From an uncultured Candidatus Saccharibacteria bacterium (GTDB lineage: Bacteria; Patescibacteriota; Saccharimonadia; CAILAD01; GCA-016700035), in the NCBI GenBank assembly GCA_937996675.1, contig CALKUN010000040.1, positions 1-29,543 on the forward strand: 29,543 bases of DNA, in the 5' to 3' direction. Positions 7,157 to 15,490 of this stretch are shown piece by piece. The notes below the pieces were generated by a model, which did no database searches, was not told the origin of the DNA, and saw only the letters and a program-made list of their open reading frames with translations. Each line of letters begins with the position of its first letter. Within the stretch, counting starts at the first letter, position 1. The translations under genes and the position numbers were made by a program.

Positions 7157-7984
7157 ATGCATCAAGCAGTGATTATACGTCCCAAGAAACGACTAACAAT
7201 TGATTGGAAGGAGCTCAAGGAATACCGCGAGCTCTTCTTCTACTTCGCCTGGCGAGATGTAAAAGTTCGCTACAAGCAGACAGCAATCGGAGCAGCCTGG
7301 GCGATATTGCAGCCGTTTATTCAGATGGTTGTCTTCACATTGTTCTTTAATAAGGTGGCCGGTATTCAGTCTGGCGCCAAAGAAGTGCCATATGCAATAT
7401 TCTCATTTCTCGGACTTTTGTTTTGGAACTACTTCTCACAAGCTTTACAGCGCTCCGCAAGCAGCCTCGTTGACAATCAGGCGGTCGTTACCAAGGTCTA
7501 TTTCCCGCGTATTATTCCACCCATTTCATCAACGGTTGTGTCTCTAATAGACTTCGGATTTGCGACCCTCGTTTTTGCTGGACTCATGATATATTTCAAG
7601 TTTCCACCCACATCGCTAGGGCTTCTCCTTTTGCTGCCGGCTATCTTTATCACATTTCTGGCCGCCTCCGGTGCCGGTCTATTCTTGTCTGCCCTCAATG
7701 TGAAGTATCGTGATGTAAAGCAAGTCTTGCCATTTCTCATTCAGACCGGATTGTTTTTAACGCCAGTTATTTATCCCGTAGCATCCATTCCGGAGAGTTT
7801 TCAGTGGCTGTTGTATCTTAACCCAATGACTGGTGTGATCAATGTTATGCGCGCGAGCTTCCTCGGAGACAGCGTAATCAACTGGTCACTAACGAGTCTC
7901 TCAGCCGGAATAGCTGTCATGATGTTTGTGCTTGGACTGTACTACTTCAAGGGTCGTGAAAAAGAATTTGCGGATATTATATGA
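7157..7984 (+). CDS. wzm: ABC-2 polysaccharide exporter permease (Wzm/TagG type)
   Basis: The protein has 275 residues from 7157, or 277 if the ATG at 7151 is used. The N-terminus reads ELFFYFAWRDVKVRYKQT, the amphipathic segment that starts polysaccharide ABC-2 permeases, followed by GAAWAILQPFIQMVVFTLFF and about six hydrophobic helices. LKYRDVKQ-like LNVKYRDVKQVLPF lies near 190 and the TPVIYPVASIPE family stretch follows. It forms the membrane channel that moves undecaprenyl-linked glycan across the membrane with Wzt. The stop overlaps the start of the ATPase gene (ATGA at 7981), so the subunits are translationally coupled. Confidence 0.9.
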   Translation: MHQAVIIRPKKRLTIDWKELKEYRELFFYFAWRDVKVRYKQTAIGAAWAILQPFIQMVVFTLFFNKVAGIQSGAKEVPYAIFSFLGLLFWNYFSQALQRSASSLVDNQAVVTKVYFPRIIPPISSTVVSLIDFGFATLVFAGLMIYFKFPPTSLGLLLLLPAIFITFLAASGAGLFLSALNVKYRDVKQVLPFLIQTGLFLTPVIYPVASIPESFQWLLYLNPMTGVINVMRASFLGDSVINWSLTSLSAGIAVMMFVLGLYYFKGREKEFADII

Positions 7985-9237
7985 AAAAGACTGAATCAAA
8001 TGCGATCATTGAGATTAAAGGACTGTCCAAGGCTTACACTATTGGCCATCAGTCTCAGGCAATTGGGACAGCTACATTTCGAGACTCTTTGATCTCTGGA
8101 CTCAAGAAGCCACTAGAGTTCTTCACTGGTGAAAAACTTGAAAAAGAAAAGTTTTGGGCTCTCAAAGACGTCAGCCTTGAGATTCAAAGAGGTGATACCA
8201 TCGGTCTCATTGGCCGAAACGGTTCTGGGAAATCTACTCTACTAAAAATTCTTTCTCGCATTGTAGAGCCGACAGCCGGGGAGGCAAGTCTCCACGGACG
8301 CACGGCCAGTTTGCTCGAAGTCGGAACAGGTTTTCATCCAGAGCTTTCTGGACGTGAGAACATTTTCTTCAATGGTGCCATCCTGGGCATGAGTCGTAAA
8401 GAAATTAGCGAAAAGTTCGATGATATTGTTGAATTTTCAGGAGTAGAGAAGTTCCTAGATACTCCGGTAAAGTTTTATTCGTCTGGTATGTACGTCCGTC
8501 TTGCATTCGCGATTGCTGCACACCTCGATCCAGAGATCCTTATCGTTGACGAAGTGCTAGCCGTAGGCGATGCCGAGTTCCAGCGCAAGAGCCTAGGCAA
8601 GATGCGGGATGTTACACAGGACTCCAGCCGTACGGTCATCTTTGTCAGCCACTCGATGGAATCTATCCAAAGTATCTGCAACAAGTGTGCATGGCTGCAG
8701 GATGGTAAGATACTGAAATTTGGCGATACAAAGGATGTAGTCGAAGCCTACATGGAGCATCAGAGTGGTGTCGGTTCTGAGCCAATTGCTAAGCGCACGA
8801 ATCGTCGCGGTACTGGCGAAGTGAAGGTTACGGATATCACGATAAAGAATCAGATTATTAAAAACCGTAAGATTATCCTAGATGTAGAAGTACAAAACAA
8901 GACTAAGACAACATACTCAGATGCCAAGCTAGCGATTGACCTCTATGACGTTTCAGGCAATCACATCTCGAGCATTCTCAATTATCTGAACGGTACAGCG
9001 ATTGAATACAAGCCAGGCAAAAATACGATTAGCATCGAGGTCGATCATGTAAACCTTGTGCCCGGCTCCTATACGCTCAATGTTTTCTTGGGATCAGATA
9101 TGTATAACACAACTATCTTTGACTGGGTCGAAGGAGCAACCGTATTTCTGGTCGCTCCGTATGATGTGTATGGGGTTGGTGTGCCGCCAAATACGAGCGG
9201 ACGATTCATGTATCTCGATTATCATATTAAGCAGTAA
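7981..9237 (+). CDS. wzt: Polysaccharide exporter ATPase with C-terminal substrate-binding domain (Wzt)
   Basis: The 418-residue protein has an ABC ATPase domain (about 1-262) and a Wzt-type C-terminal domain. Visible motifs are Walker A GRNGSGKST (78-86), the signature YSSGMYVRL (166-174), Walker B ILIVDEVL (186-193) with catalytic E191, and H-loop H224. The early FWALKDVSLEIQRG is typical of TagH/Wzt ATPases. After a GEVKVTDITIKNQ linker, residues about 280-418 form a beta-sandwich-like region (LVPGSYTLNVFLG, WVEGATVFLV) matching the Wzt-C layout. In E. coli O9a and Raoultella this domain recognises the modified non-reducing end of the finished chain. It suggests that export here depends on a terminal modification, consistent with the methyltransferase genes just downstream. 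Confidence 0.9.
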   Translation: MKKTESNAIIEIKGLSKAYTIGHQSQAIGTATFRDSLISGLKKPLEFFTGEKLEKEKFWALKDVSLEIQRGDTIGLIGRNGSGKSTLLKILSRIVEPTAGEASLHGRTASLLEVGTGFHPELSGRENIFFNGAILGMSRKEISEKFDDIVEFSGVEKFLDTPVKFYSSGMYVRLAFAIAAHLDPEILIVDEVLAVGDAEFQRKSLGKMRDVTQDSSRTVIFVSHSMESIQSICNKCAWLQDGKILKFGDTKDVVEAYMEHQSGVGSEPIAKRTNRRGTGEVKVTDITIKNQIIKNRKIILDVEVQNKTKTTYSDAKLAIDLYDVSGNHISSILNYLNGTAIEYKPGKNTISIEVDHVNLVPGSYTLNVFLGSDMYNTTIFDWVEGATVFLVAPYDVYGVGVPPNTSGRFMYLDYHIKQ

Positions 9238-9251
9238 TTCTGGGGGAGGGT

Positions 9252-10151
9252 ATGGCAGCAACAACAAAAAATCTAGAGGATAGAAACATTGTAGAAAAGG
9301 CTCTCGACAGAGGCCGATACGAGATGAATAAGGTTCGTGAGCGATCGCGTGGATTGCGCTCTCGATTACAGAGGCCACGACCCTATCCATACATACTTGA
9401 AGACGTTTACGGCATACGCTTTATCTACTATCCTTGGGACACAGTACCTATTAAGCAGTCTATCAGCCGTAGCTTTTATGATGACGAGTTTGGTGCAATA
9501 AGAAAGCTCGTAAAAAAAGATGATGTGATCATCGATTTGGGTGCTAATGTCGGTATCCATGCTGCCTTTATGTCCAAGCTAGTCGGTGAAAAAGGCAAAG
9601 TGTTTTCGTTTGAGCCGGTGCCTGCTACGTTTGATCAGTTGCAAGAAACAATGGTACTTAATCGAATCAAGAACACGCAGACGTACATGCAAGCAGCCGG
9701 GGATACTGAAAAGCTTATTCCGATGAGTATCTTTCCGGAGCAGTTTTCTGCTTGGAATACGTTTGGTAAGCCGGAATTTGAAGGTGTTGAGCCTGTTGGT
9801 ACTATCAAGGTCCCAACTGTCACAATGGACAGATTCTGTGGTCGTGCAAAGATCACCCATATCAACTTTCTCAAGATAGATGTAGAGGGGTTTGAGCTCC
9901 AAGCTCTCAGAGGATCAAAGGACTTACTAGAGAAAGGGGCTGTTGATTATATATCTTTTGAAATATCGCAGGTGCCACTTAAGGGGGCTGGTGCGTCAGC
10001 CACAGATGTTTTCAAAATACTTGAGAAGTATGGGTACAAGTCGTATCGATATGACAAAAAGGCTGATAAGTTTACGGGGCCATATAGTGATTCGGCGGAA
10101 TTTTATGAGAATTATTACGCCTCTCAGCGAGACCTCACCAAGTTGAAGTAG
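9252..10151 (+). CDS. FkbM-family SAM-dependent methyltransferase
   Basis: The 299-residue protein has the SAM-binding motif I DLGANVGIH (residues 95-103) with the acidic EP at 121-122, and the FkbM hallmark FLKIDVEGFE (206-215) followed by LRG. Members methylate hydroxyl groups on sugars or secondary metabolites. The N-terminal 45 residues are basic and Arg-rich, which might favour contact with membrane or polyanionic substrate (inference). The ATG follows a strong GGGGGAGG site (9241-9248), so the start is well supported. It lies 15 nt after wzt with no promoter between, so it belongs to the exporter operon. The probable role is O-methylation of the exported glycan. Confidence 0.88.
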   Translation: MAATTKNLEDRNIVEKALDRGRYEMNKVRERSRGLRSRLQRPRPYPYILEDVYGIRFIYYPWDTVPIKQSISRSFYDDEFGAIRKLVKKDDVIIDLGANVGIHAAFMSKLVGEKGKVFSFEPVPATFDQLQETMVLNRIKNTQTYMQAAGDTEKLIPMSIFPEQFSAWNTFGKPEFEGVEPVGTIKVPTVTMDRFCGRAKITHINFLKIDVEGFELQALRGSKDLLEKGAVDYISFEISQVPLKGAGASATDVFKILEKYGYKSYRYDKKADKFTGPYSDSAEFYENYYASQRDLTKLK

Positions 10152-10194
10152 CACAATTTCGGGTCAAGCGCCCTCAAGTAATCGCATTATCATT

Positions 10195-10200
10195 TACAAT
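10195..10200 (+). promoter_or_regulatory. -10 box before the GT-methyltransferase fusion gene
   Basis: TACAAT ends exactly 7 nt before the ATG at 10208, the leaderless geometry seen at fcl and wzm. No good -35 was found at 16-18 bp. The promoter may begin a second transcript covering 10208-16396. Confidence 0.45.
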
Positions 10201-10207
10201 TAAGCAC

Positions 10208-11785
10208 ATGGAGAATAATAGTATGAATAGTATTCCTGTCGTCGTCTTTGCATTCAATAGGGCGACTCAACTCAAAAAGACTCTCAGCCAACTCAAGAAG
10301 AACCAGGTGCCGTTACTCTATGTTTTTGTAGATGGTCCGCGCAACGACCGCACCAACGAGGACAAGCAAAATATTGCAAGGGTAGTCGGACTCATTAAGG
10401 GTATCAATTGGACAAAGGTACATCTCATACAACGTAAGAAAAACCTTGGTCTATCCGAATCGATTCAAGCTGGAATGAATGAAGTATTCATAGCGCATGA
10501 AGCTGCTATTGTGATCGAGGATGATGTGGTTGTAGCAAATGGGTTTTATGACTACATGAGTCGGGCACTAAAAACATACGCTGGCCGTGCCGACATCGCT
10601 GGCGTGACGGGATTACGATATCCATTTACGAGTCGAGCCCTACGCAAGGGGGATGCGGATGTGTTCTTGGCGCCGCGATTTTCATCATGGGGCTGGGGTA
10701 CATGGCGACGTGTCTGGCGTGAGATAGACTTCCATCAAGGCTCGCTCGTCGATAAGGTACATCGTCACAAGCCAGATCTCGCAGTTGGCGGACAGGACGT
10801 CGAACATGCCTACTACGAGTATGCAGCGGGGCGACTCCATGGCTGTTGGGACGTCGTGTTCTATACCAATATGGCACTCAAAGGACAGTCCTTTGTCTGG
10901 CCGGCCAAGAATCTCGTACAGAACAATGGCCTCGATACGGGTGAGCACGCAGCCGGCTCAACTGCTTGGTCTCTCGATTGGGAAGGCACAGGAAAGGACA
11001 TCGTGAATCTCCCTCAAGATCTTGAGCTGAATAAAGATATTTCGCGAGCGTTTCAAAAGTACTTTAACTCAGTCAAAACTCCTCGACTACCAAAAATAAA
11101 ACGACGGCTTAAGGCACGCATTAAATCGTTGGCCCAGAAGGCTGAAGGTGCGACAAAGCCAGACCCAAAAGAGTACACAACCACTGACGGTCCAGTTGAA
11201 GTGCTCAGCCAAAAAGAATGTTATTACTTCGCACTCAATAACTATGTCAAAGACGGAGATCGCGTACTCGACGTTGGTATGGGTATTGGGTACGGTATGG
11301 GAGTTCTGTCGATCAAGGCAGCCTCAGTTTATTCGGTAGATGTAGATAAAAAAGCAGTTGAGTACAACAAAGCCCGTTTAATAGGTAAGAATCCACGTAT
11401 CAAAGAGCTCATTTTGTACGATGGTAAAAAGCTACCTTTTAAAGATGGATTTTTTGACGTGGTGACATGCATTGATGTTATCGAGCATGTTGAGGACTAT
11501 GGTGCGTTTTTGCTCGAGCTGATTAGAGTTTCCAAGCGAGCGGTCATTATTGCTACACCAAATCGCCGACCTGAGTACACAGAACCAGATGGCTCACCAA
11601 AAAACTACTGGCATCTGCGGGAGTGGTCTTATGAAGAGTTTGATGAGGTCGCGCGTAAGCAGTCAGCAGCAAAGGTGCAATGGTTCTTTGTAGATGGTAC
11701 GTGGGAAGGCCCACATACCATTACGCAAAAAGTCAGTTCGGAGACACTCGTTCTATTACCGGTCTTCATAAAAGGCAAGAAGTAA
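10208..11785 (+). CDS. Glycosyltransferase-methyltransferase fusion protein
   Basis: The 525-residue protein carries two enzymes. Residues about 1-285 are a GT-A glycosyltransferase: VVVFAFNRATQLKKTL at the start, the EDDVVVANGF metal-binding region (104-113), and SSWGWGTWRRVW (159-170), a signature of GNT-I-like/family 2-type enzymes. A basic linker (about 291-318, KIKRRLKARIKSLAQK) leads to a class I SAM methyltransferase at about 330-515 with VLDVGMGIGYGMG (353-365) and FDVVTCIDVIEHVED (416-430). One chain could therefore add a sugar and methylate it or a neighbour. The leaderless ATG is 10208; an alternative ATG at 10223 has GGAG nine nt upstream and would remove five residues. A methyltransferase gene follows 1 nt after the stop. 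Confidence 0.85.
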   Translation: MENNSMNSIPVVVFAFNRATQLKKTLSQLKKNQVPLLYVFVDGPRNDRTNEDKQNIARVVGLIKGINWTKVHLIQRKKNLGLSESIQAGMNEVFIAHEAAIVIEDDVVVANGFYDYMSRALKTYAGRADIAGVTGLRYPFTSRALRKGDADVFLAPRFSSWGWGTWRRVWREIDFHQGSLVDKVHRHKPDLAVGGQDVEHAYYEYAAGRLHGCWDVVFYTNMALKGQSFVWPAKNLVQNNGLDTGEHAAGSTAWSLDWEGTGKDIVNLPQDLELNKDISRAFQKYFNSVKTPRLPKIKRRLKARIKSLAQKAEGATKPDPKEYTTTDGPVEVLSQKECYYFALNNYVKDGDRVLDVGMGIGYGMGVLSIKAASVYSVDVDKKAVEYNKARLIGKNPRIKELILYDGKKLPFKDGFFDVVTCIDVIEHVEDYGAFLLELIRVSKRAVIIATPNRRPEYTEPDGSPKNYWHLREWSYEEFDEVARKQSAAKVQWFFVDGTWEGPHTITQKVSSETLVLLPVFIKGKK

Positions 11786-11786
11786 A

Positions 11787-12491
11787 ATGCCAACAATTAT
11801 GAAGTCTGGCTCAGATGACAAGCCACATAACTATTTTCAAAATGTTCGACAAGAAATGTTGGACTACGTCCCTAAGAGCACCAAGCGTGTTCTGGAGGTA
11901 GGGTGCGGAGAAGGTATTTTTGCAGCTGCTATTAAACACTCCCGCAATGCTGAGTGTTGGGGAATCGAGATAGAGTCTGTTGCAGCAAGCAAGGCCAAGC
12001 AGACACTCGACAAGGTATTAGTAGGAGACATTGTGGATCTACTCCCGAAGCTGCCAAATGATTACTTTGACTTGATTGTGTTTAACGATGTCCTCGAGCA
12101 TATGGTTGATCCATTCTTCGTTCTCGCATCTATCCAGAGCAAGCTAACACCCAAGGGTTATGTGTTGAGTTCAATTCCAAATATTCGATACTTTCATACG
12201 CTCTATGCTCTTGTTATGGGTGGTGAATGGGAGTATCAAGAGTCGGGCATTCTAGATCGTACGCATTTGAGATTTTTTACTACCAAGAGTATTCAGAACA
12301 TGTATACGCGCTTGGGCTACAAAATCATCAAGCATGTAGGTATTAACCCTATCCCGACTGTGCCAAAGCAATTGAAGCTTGCAAATCTAATTGGACGAGA
12401 TAGATTCGACGATACACAATATGAGCAGTTTGCTACGCTTGCACAAGTGACATCAGCGGGTAGGAAGATCCATGCTCAACCTACTACTTAG
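11787..12491 (+). CDS. Class I SAM-dependent methyltransferase
   Basis: The 234-residue protein has motif I RVLEVGCGEG (34-43), the acidic EIE at 61-63 and the motif FNDVLEHMVDPF (99-110), all typical of class I SAM methyltransferases found in glycan loci. The PNIRYFHTLY and DRTHLRFFT stretches match a subgroup common in O-antigen clusters. The start is fixed by tight spacing, 1 nt after the fusion gene. Its end overlaps the next glycosyltransferase gene by 20 nt, so it sits inside a translationally coupled run. It probably methylates a sugar of the exported polymer; the acceptor is unknown. It is distinct in sequence from the methyltransferase domain of its upstream neighbour. Confidence 0.85.
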   Translation: MPTIMKSGSDDKPHNYFQNVRQEMLDYVPKSTKRVLEVGCGEGIFAAAIKHSRNAECWGIEIESVAASKAKQTLDKVLVGDIVDLLPKLPNDYFDLIVFNDVLEHMVDPFFVLASIQSKLTPKGYVLSSIPNIRYFHTLYALVMGGEWEYQESGILDRTHLRFFTTKSIQNMYTRLGYKIIKHVGINPIPTVPKQLKLANLIGRDRFDDTQYEQFATLAQVTSAGRKIHAQPTT

Positions 12492-13305
12492 GGCCCACCG
12501 AAAAGTCCTCCGAAGTTTTGTATCGGACTACTCCGAGTTGGCCTACAATATCAAGAAGTTTAAGAGACGCAATGCGCATAAGAAACTCCCGGAACGACCC
12601 CAACATTTTACTGACTGCATAGAGATCCTCGTGCCATGCTATAACCATGCAGAGTACTTGTGGGGTGCCTACCAGAGCATTGTGACTCAGTCGTACAAAA
12701 AGTCCGTGATCACAGTGACTTTTATCAATGACAACTCAAGCGATCATACGGCTAAAGTTATACAAAAAATTTGCGAGGATGCAGCTAAGCATAGATTGCT
12801 GAGGGTGAAGACAATAACCAATTCTCGGAATTTGCGACAGTATGGTTCAATCAATAAGGCTGTTCACGAGTCTTCAAATCAGCTTTTTATTATTCTCAAT
12901 GACGATGACGCGTTGACGCCGGATAGCATCAAGATAATCATTGAGACACTCACCAAGCATACGGAGCTATCCATGTTGGGTGGTTCTAGTATATGGTTTG
13001 AGAAGCGGTTGCCCAAGTTTGAGCCATCCGTGAATAAGAAACTACTCTCAGTATATCTACCGAGAGATATTGGAACGGTGAAGAAGTTGAATGACATTAA
13101 TATGACGCACAGCTCGTCGAGTTTCTTCAAGTCGGCTTGGCAGGCTGTCGGTGGGTATACTGCTAAGAAAGACAGGCTCATACCCGAGGCAAACGAAGAC
13201 AGAGATTTCCAACTTCGAGTTGCTGCTCTGTTTGCAGTTGGTATATATAAAACATACCCTCTTGCTTATTGGCGCACGGACAGTAGCCATGGAAAGGACT
13301 TCTAA
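12472..13305 (+). CDS. Family 2 glycosyltransferase
   Basis: The 277-residue GT-A protein has VPCYNHAEYL (54-63), INDNSSDHT (85-93) and the catalytic DXD as LNDDDALTPD (142-151). The acceptor-side segment ends with EANEDRDFQLR (about 237-247), an ED motif for the general base. About 45 residues rich in Lys and Arg precede the catalytic domain, suggesting peripheral membrane contact. Both ends overlap neighbours (20 nt upstream, 1 nt downstream), so it is translated within the operon. It adds a sugar to the growing lipid-linked chain in the cytoplasm; the specificity cannot be read. Confidence 0.88.
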   Translation: MLNLLLRAHRKVLRSFVSDYSELAYNIKKFKRRNAHKKLPERPQHFTDCIEILVPCYNHAEYLWGAYQSIVTQSYKKSVITVTFINDNSSDHTAKVIQKICEDAAKHRLLRVKTITNSRNLRQYGSINKAVHESSNQLFIILNDDDALTPDSIKIIIETLTKHTELSMLGGSSIWFEKRLPKFEPSVNKKLLSVYLPRDIGTVKKLNDINMTHSSSSFFKSAWQAVGGYTAKKDRLIPEANEDRDFQLRVAALFAVGIYKTYPLAYWRTDSSHGKDF

Positions 13306-14390
13306 TGTTGCGACAAGTTAACCTTACTAGTGATAAGACTCCGAAGCGTGCGCTGCTGTCGTACTTAGAGTCACCGGTCCAACGAACGATAAGCGGTGAG
13401 AATATCTATCCTTTTAGCAATTATGGCTTGGCTGTGGAGCTTGTGAGGGGGCTTAATCAATGTGGGTATTTGGTCGATGTGATTGATTGGAATGCTTCCA
13501 AGTTACCAAAGGGTGAGACCTACGATGTTTTTGTTGGTCATGGAGGACTCATTTTTGATAAGATCGTGAAGTCGAACGCAGTCAAGCGTACGGTTTACTT
13601 TGCGTCAGGCTCAGCGGCAGCCTTTCATAACGCCGAATCTGCAAAACGTACGAAGGCTTTTAATAAGAGGCACGATACTAATTTTCATCCTGACAGACCC
13701 GTAGATCCGGCCGAGCAGAAGATTTACTCAAAAGTAGATGGATTGATCTGCCTAGGGAATGACACTATAGCGGCCACATTTCCGGAGCTGAAGTCGTTGC
13801 ATCACCTTAATATTGCCGCGAGTCCAAAAGCTCACCTGATGTTCGAAGAGCTTGGGCGCAAACAGAAACATGTATTGTTCTTTTCCGGCGGCGGCAACAT
13901 ACACAAGGGACTGGACTTAGCTATTGAGGCGGTAATTGGTACTGATATACATCTGCACATCTGCACAGCTATCGACCCAAAGTTTCAGGCCGTGTATGAG
14001 CAGAATTACTCTCCTCAAGATCTAGCAAATATTCACTGGCATGGTTTTGTACAACACAATAGTCGCAAGTTTCGAAAGCTTATTCGTCGCTGTCAGTTCG
14101 TCGTGCTGCTGTCCTGCAGTGAGGGTAGTCCCGGGTCGCTCATCGATGTCATGCAATACGGCCTTATTCCAATTGTGACGCCGGCATGTGGTTTAGACAT
14201 GACTGGGGCCGGATTCATCGTAAAGGACATCGGCATCGCTAATATTAAACAGCAGCTCATGAGAGCGACAGGAGAACCTCGGGATGAGGTGCGGAGTCGC
14301 GCACAAATGACCCGAGAGCTTGTAGAGAAAGATTACTCACTGGCGGTATTTAATCAATCACTAAGAAGGGGCCTGAAGAAAATTATATGA
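13305..14390 (+). CDS. Glycosyltransferase, GT-B fold (GT4-like)
   Basis: The 361-residue protein has a divergent N-terminal half and a recognisable GT-B donor-binding half. That half reads FFSGGGNIHKGLDLAIEAV (192-210), then HWHGFV (244-249), and CSEGSPGSLIDVMQYGLIPIVT (271-292), where E273 starts an E-x7-like donor motif. The usual Pro-x-Lys-Asn donor loop appears as GNIHKG. The N-terminal half (YPFSNYGLAVELVRGLNQCGY, GHGGLIFDKIV) is consistent with a GT-B acceptor domain but is not close to a subfamily I know. The ATG overlaps the previous stop by 1 nt and the TGA overlaps the next ATG (ATGA at 14387). The donor is unknown; GDP-fucose or GDP-mannose are plausible from context. Confidence 0.8.
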   Translation: MLRQVNLTSDKTPKRALLSYLESPVQRTISGENIYPFSNYGLAVELVRGLNQCGYLVDVIDWNASKLPKGETYDVFVGHGGLIFDKIVKSNAVKRTVYFASGSAAAFHNAESAKRTKAFNKRHDTNFHPDRPVDPAEQKIYSKVDGLICLGNDTIAATFPELKSLHHLNIAASPKAHLMFEELGRKQKHVLFFSGGGNIHKGLDLAIEAVIGTDIHLHICTAIDPKFQAVYEQNYSPQDLANIHWHGFVQHNSRKFRKLIRRCQFVVLLSCSEGSPGSLIDVMQYGLIPIVTPACGLDMTGAGFIVKDIGIANIKQQLMRATGEPRDEVRSRAQMTRELVEKDYSLAVFNQSLRRGLKKII

Positions 14391-15487
14391 AGCGCATACT
14401 GATTGACTTGACGGATCTAATCCCAAAAGAAATGGGCGGTATAGAACAGTACGTGAGAGACCTTGTAGTAGGCTTTGCTCAGAAGAGTACAGCCGAGTAT
14501 CAATTTACGTTACTAGTGCAGCCAGCTCACCGACAATATTTCGGGAAACTACCGATGCATGTGAGGTACAAGGCGATACCAGGAGCTCGTCGCTTAAAGG
14601 GTAGGACACGTGTTTGGAAGGTTCTACTGAGGGCGTATGGGGTAAACAAAATGAATTATGATTTGGTCCACTTCCCACTTCAGGTAGTTCGCTTTCGAAT
14701 TAGTGGACTTCCAATAATCGTTTCGATCATGGATATACAACATGAGTCACATCCGGAATTCTTTAGTGAGCCCGATCTAGTTGCTCGCAGATATATCTAC
14801 CCGCATTCTATTGATCAGGCCGATAGAGTGATAGCTATCTCGCAGTTTACAGCCGGTGAATTGCATCATTACTATCACACACCCCTCGACAAGATTGATG
14901 TAGTGCCACTTGCGATAAACATGAACGCTCCCGGTAAAAATGCGAAGCGCTTGCCGCAAATATTTTACCCAGCTGCAACCTGGCCGCACAAAAATCATCT
15001 CAACTTAGTCAAGGCCTTCGCTATGTTTGCTGCCCATCATCCAGGGTATAGCTTACATTTTTCAGGAGCAAAAAAACAAGAATTTGAAGGGCTTATGAAC
15101 ACAGTACATGAGCTTGGTCTAGAGGATAAAGTAATACACCATGGTTACGTAACTGATGCCCAGGTGGCTAGTCTCATGGCCTCTAGCGAGGCAGTTGTGT
15201 TTCCGTCATTGTTTGAGGGGTTTGGCATACCAGTCTTGGAGGCTATGGCCACCAAGACTCCGGTAGCATGTTCAGACATAGCTGTGCTCAAGGAGTTGTG
15301 TGGCGATGCGGCTATTTATTTTGATCCACACTCTATTAAAAAGATCGCAAGCGCTATCGAAGATGTTATCTGTAATAGTAAACTGAGGCAGAAATTACTT
15401 AAGCAGGCACCCGGGGTACTATCTCGCTACACTGTAGCCGCATTGACTGAGAACACGATAAAATCATACGATAAGGTAATCGGTTAA
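14387..15487 (+). CDS. Family 4 glycosyltransferase
   Basis: The 366-residue GT-B enzyme begins MKRILIDLTDLIPKEMGGIEQY with the Gly-rich MGGIEQYVRDL loop. It has the GT4 donor site as YPAATWPHKNH (194-204), HHGYVTDAQVASLM (251-264) and FPSLFEGFGIPVLEAMA (272-288), with E277 and E285 as the E-x7-E pair. ACSDIAVLKELCGDAAIYFDP is standard for mannosyltransferase-like GT4 members. Translation is coupled to the upstream gene by ATGA. With GDP-mannose as the common precursor of this pathway, mannosyl- or rhamnosyl-type transfer is a reasonable guess, not shown. Confidence 0.9.
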   Translation: MKRILIDLTDLIPKEMGGIEQYVRDLVVGFAQKSTAEYQFTLLVQPAHRQYFGKLPMHVRYKAIPGARRLKGRTRVWKVLLRAYGVNKMNYDLVHFPLQVVRFRISGLPIIVSIMDIQHESHPEFFSEPDLVARRYIYPHSIDQADRVIAISQFTAGELHHYYHTPLDKIDVVPLAINMNAPGKNAKRLPQIFYPAATWPHKNHLNLVKAFAMFAAHHPGYSLHFSGAKKQEFEGLMNTVHELGLEDKVIHHGYVTDAQVASLMASSEAVVFPSLFEGFGIPVLEAMATKTPVACSDIAVLKELCGDAAIYFDPHSIKKIASAIEDVICNSKLRQKLLKQAPGVLSRYTVAALTENTIKSYDKVIG

Positions 15488-15490
15488 GAA

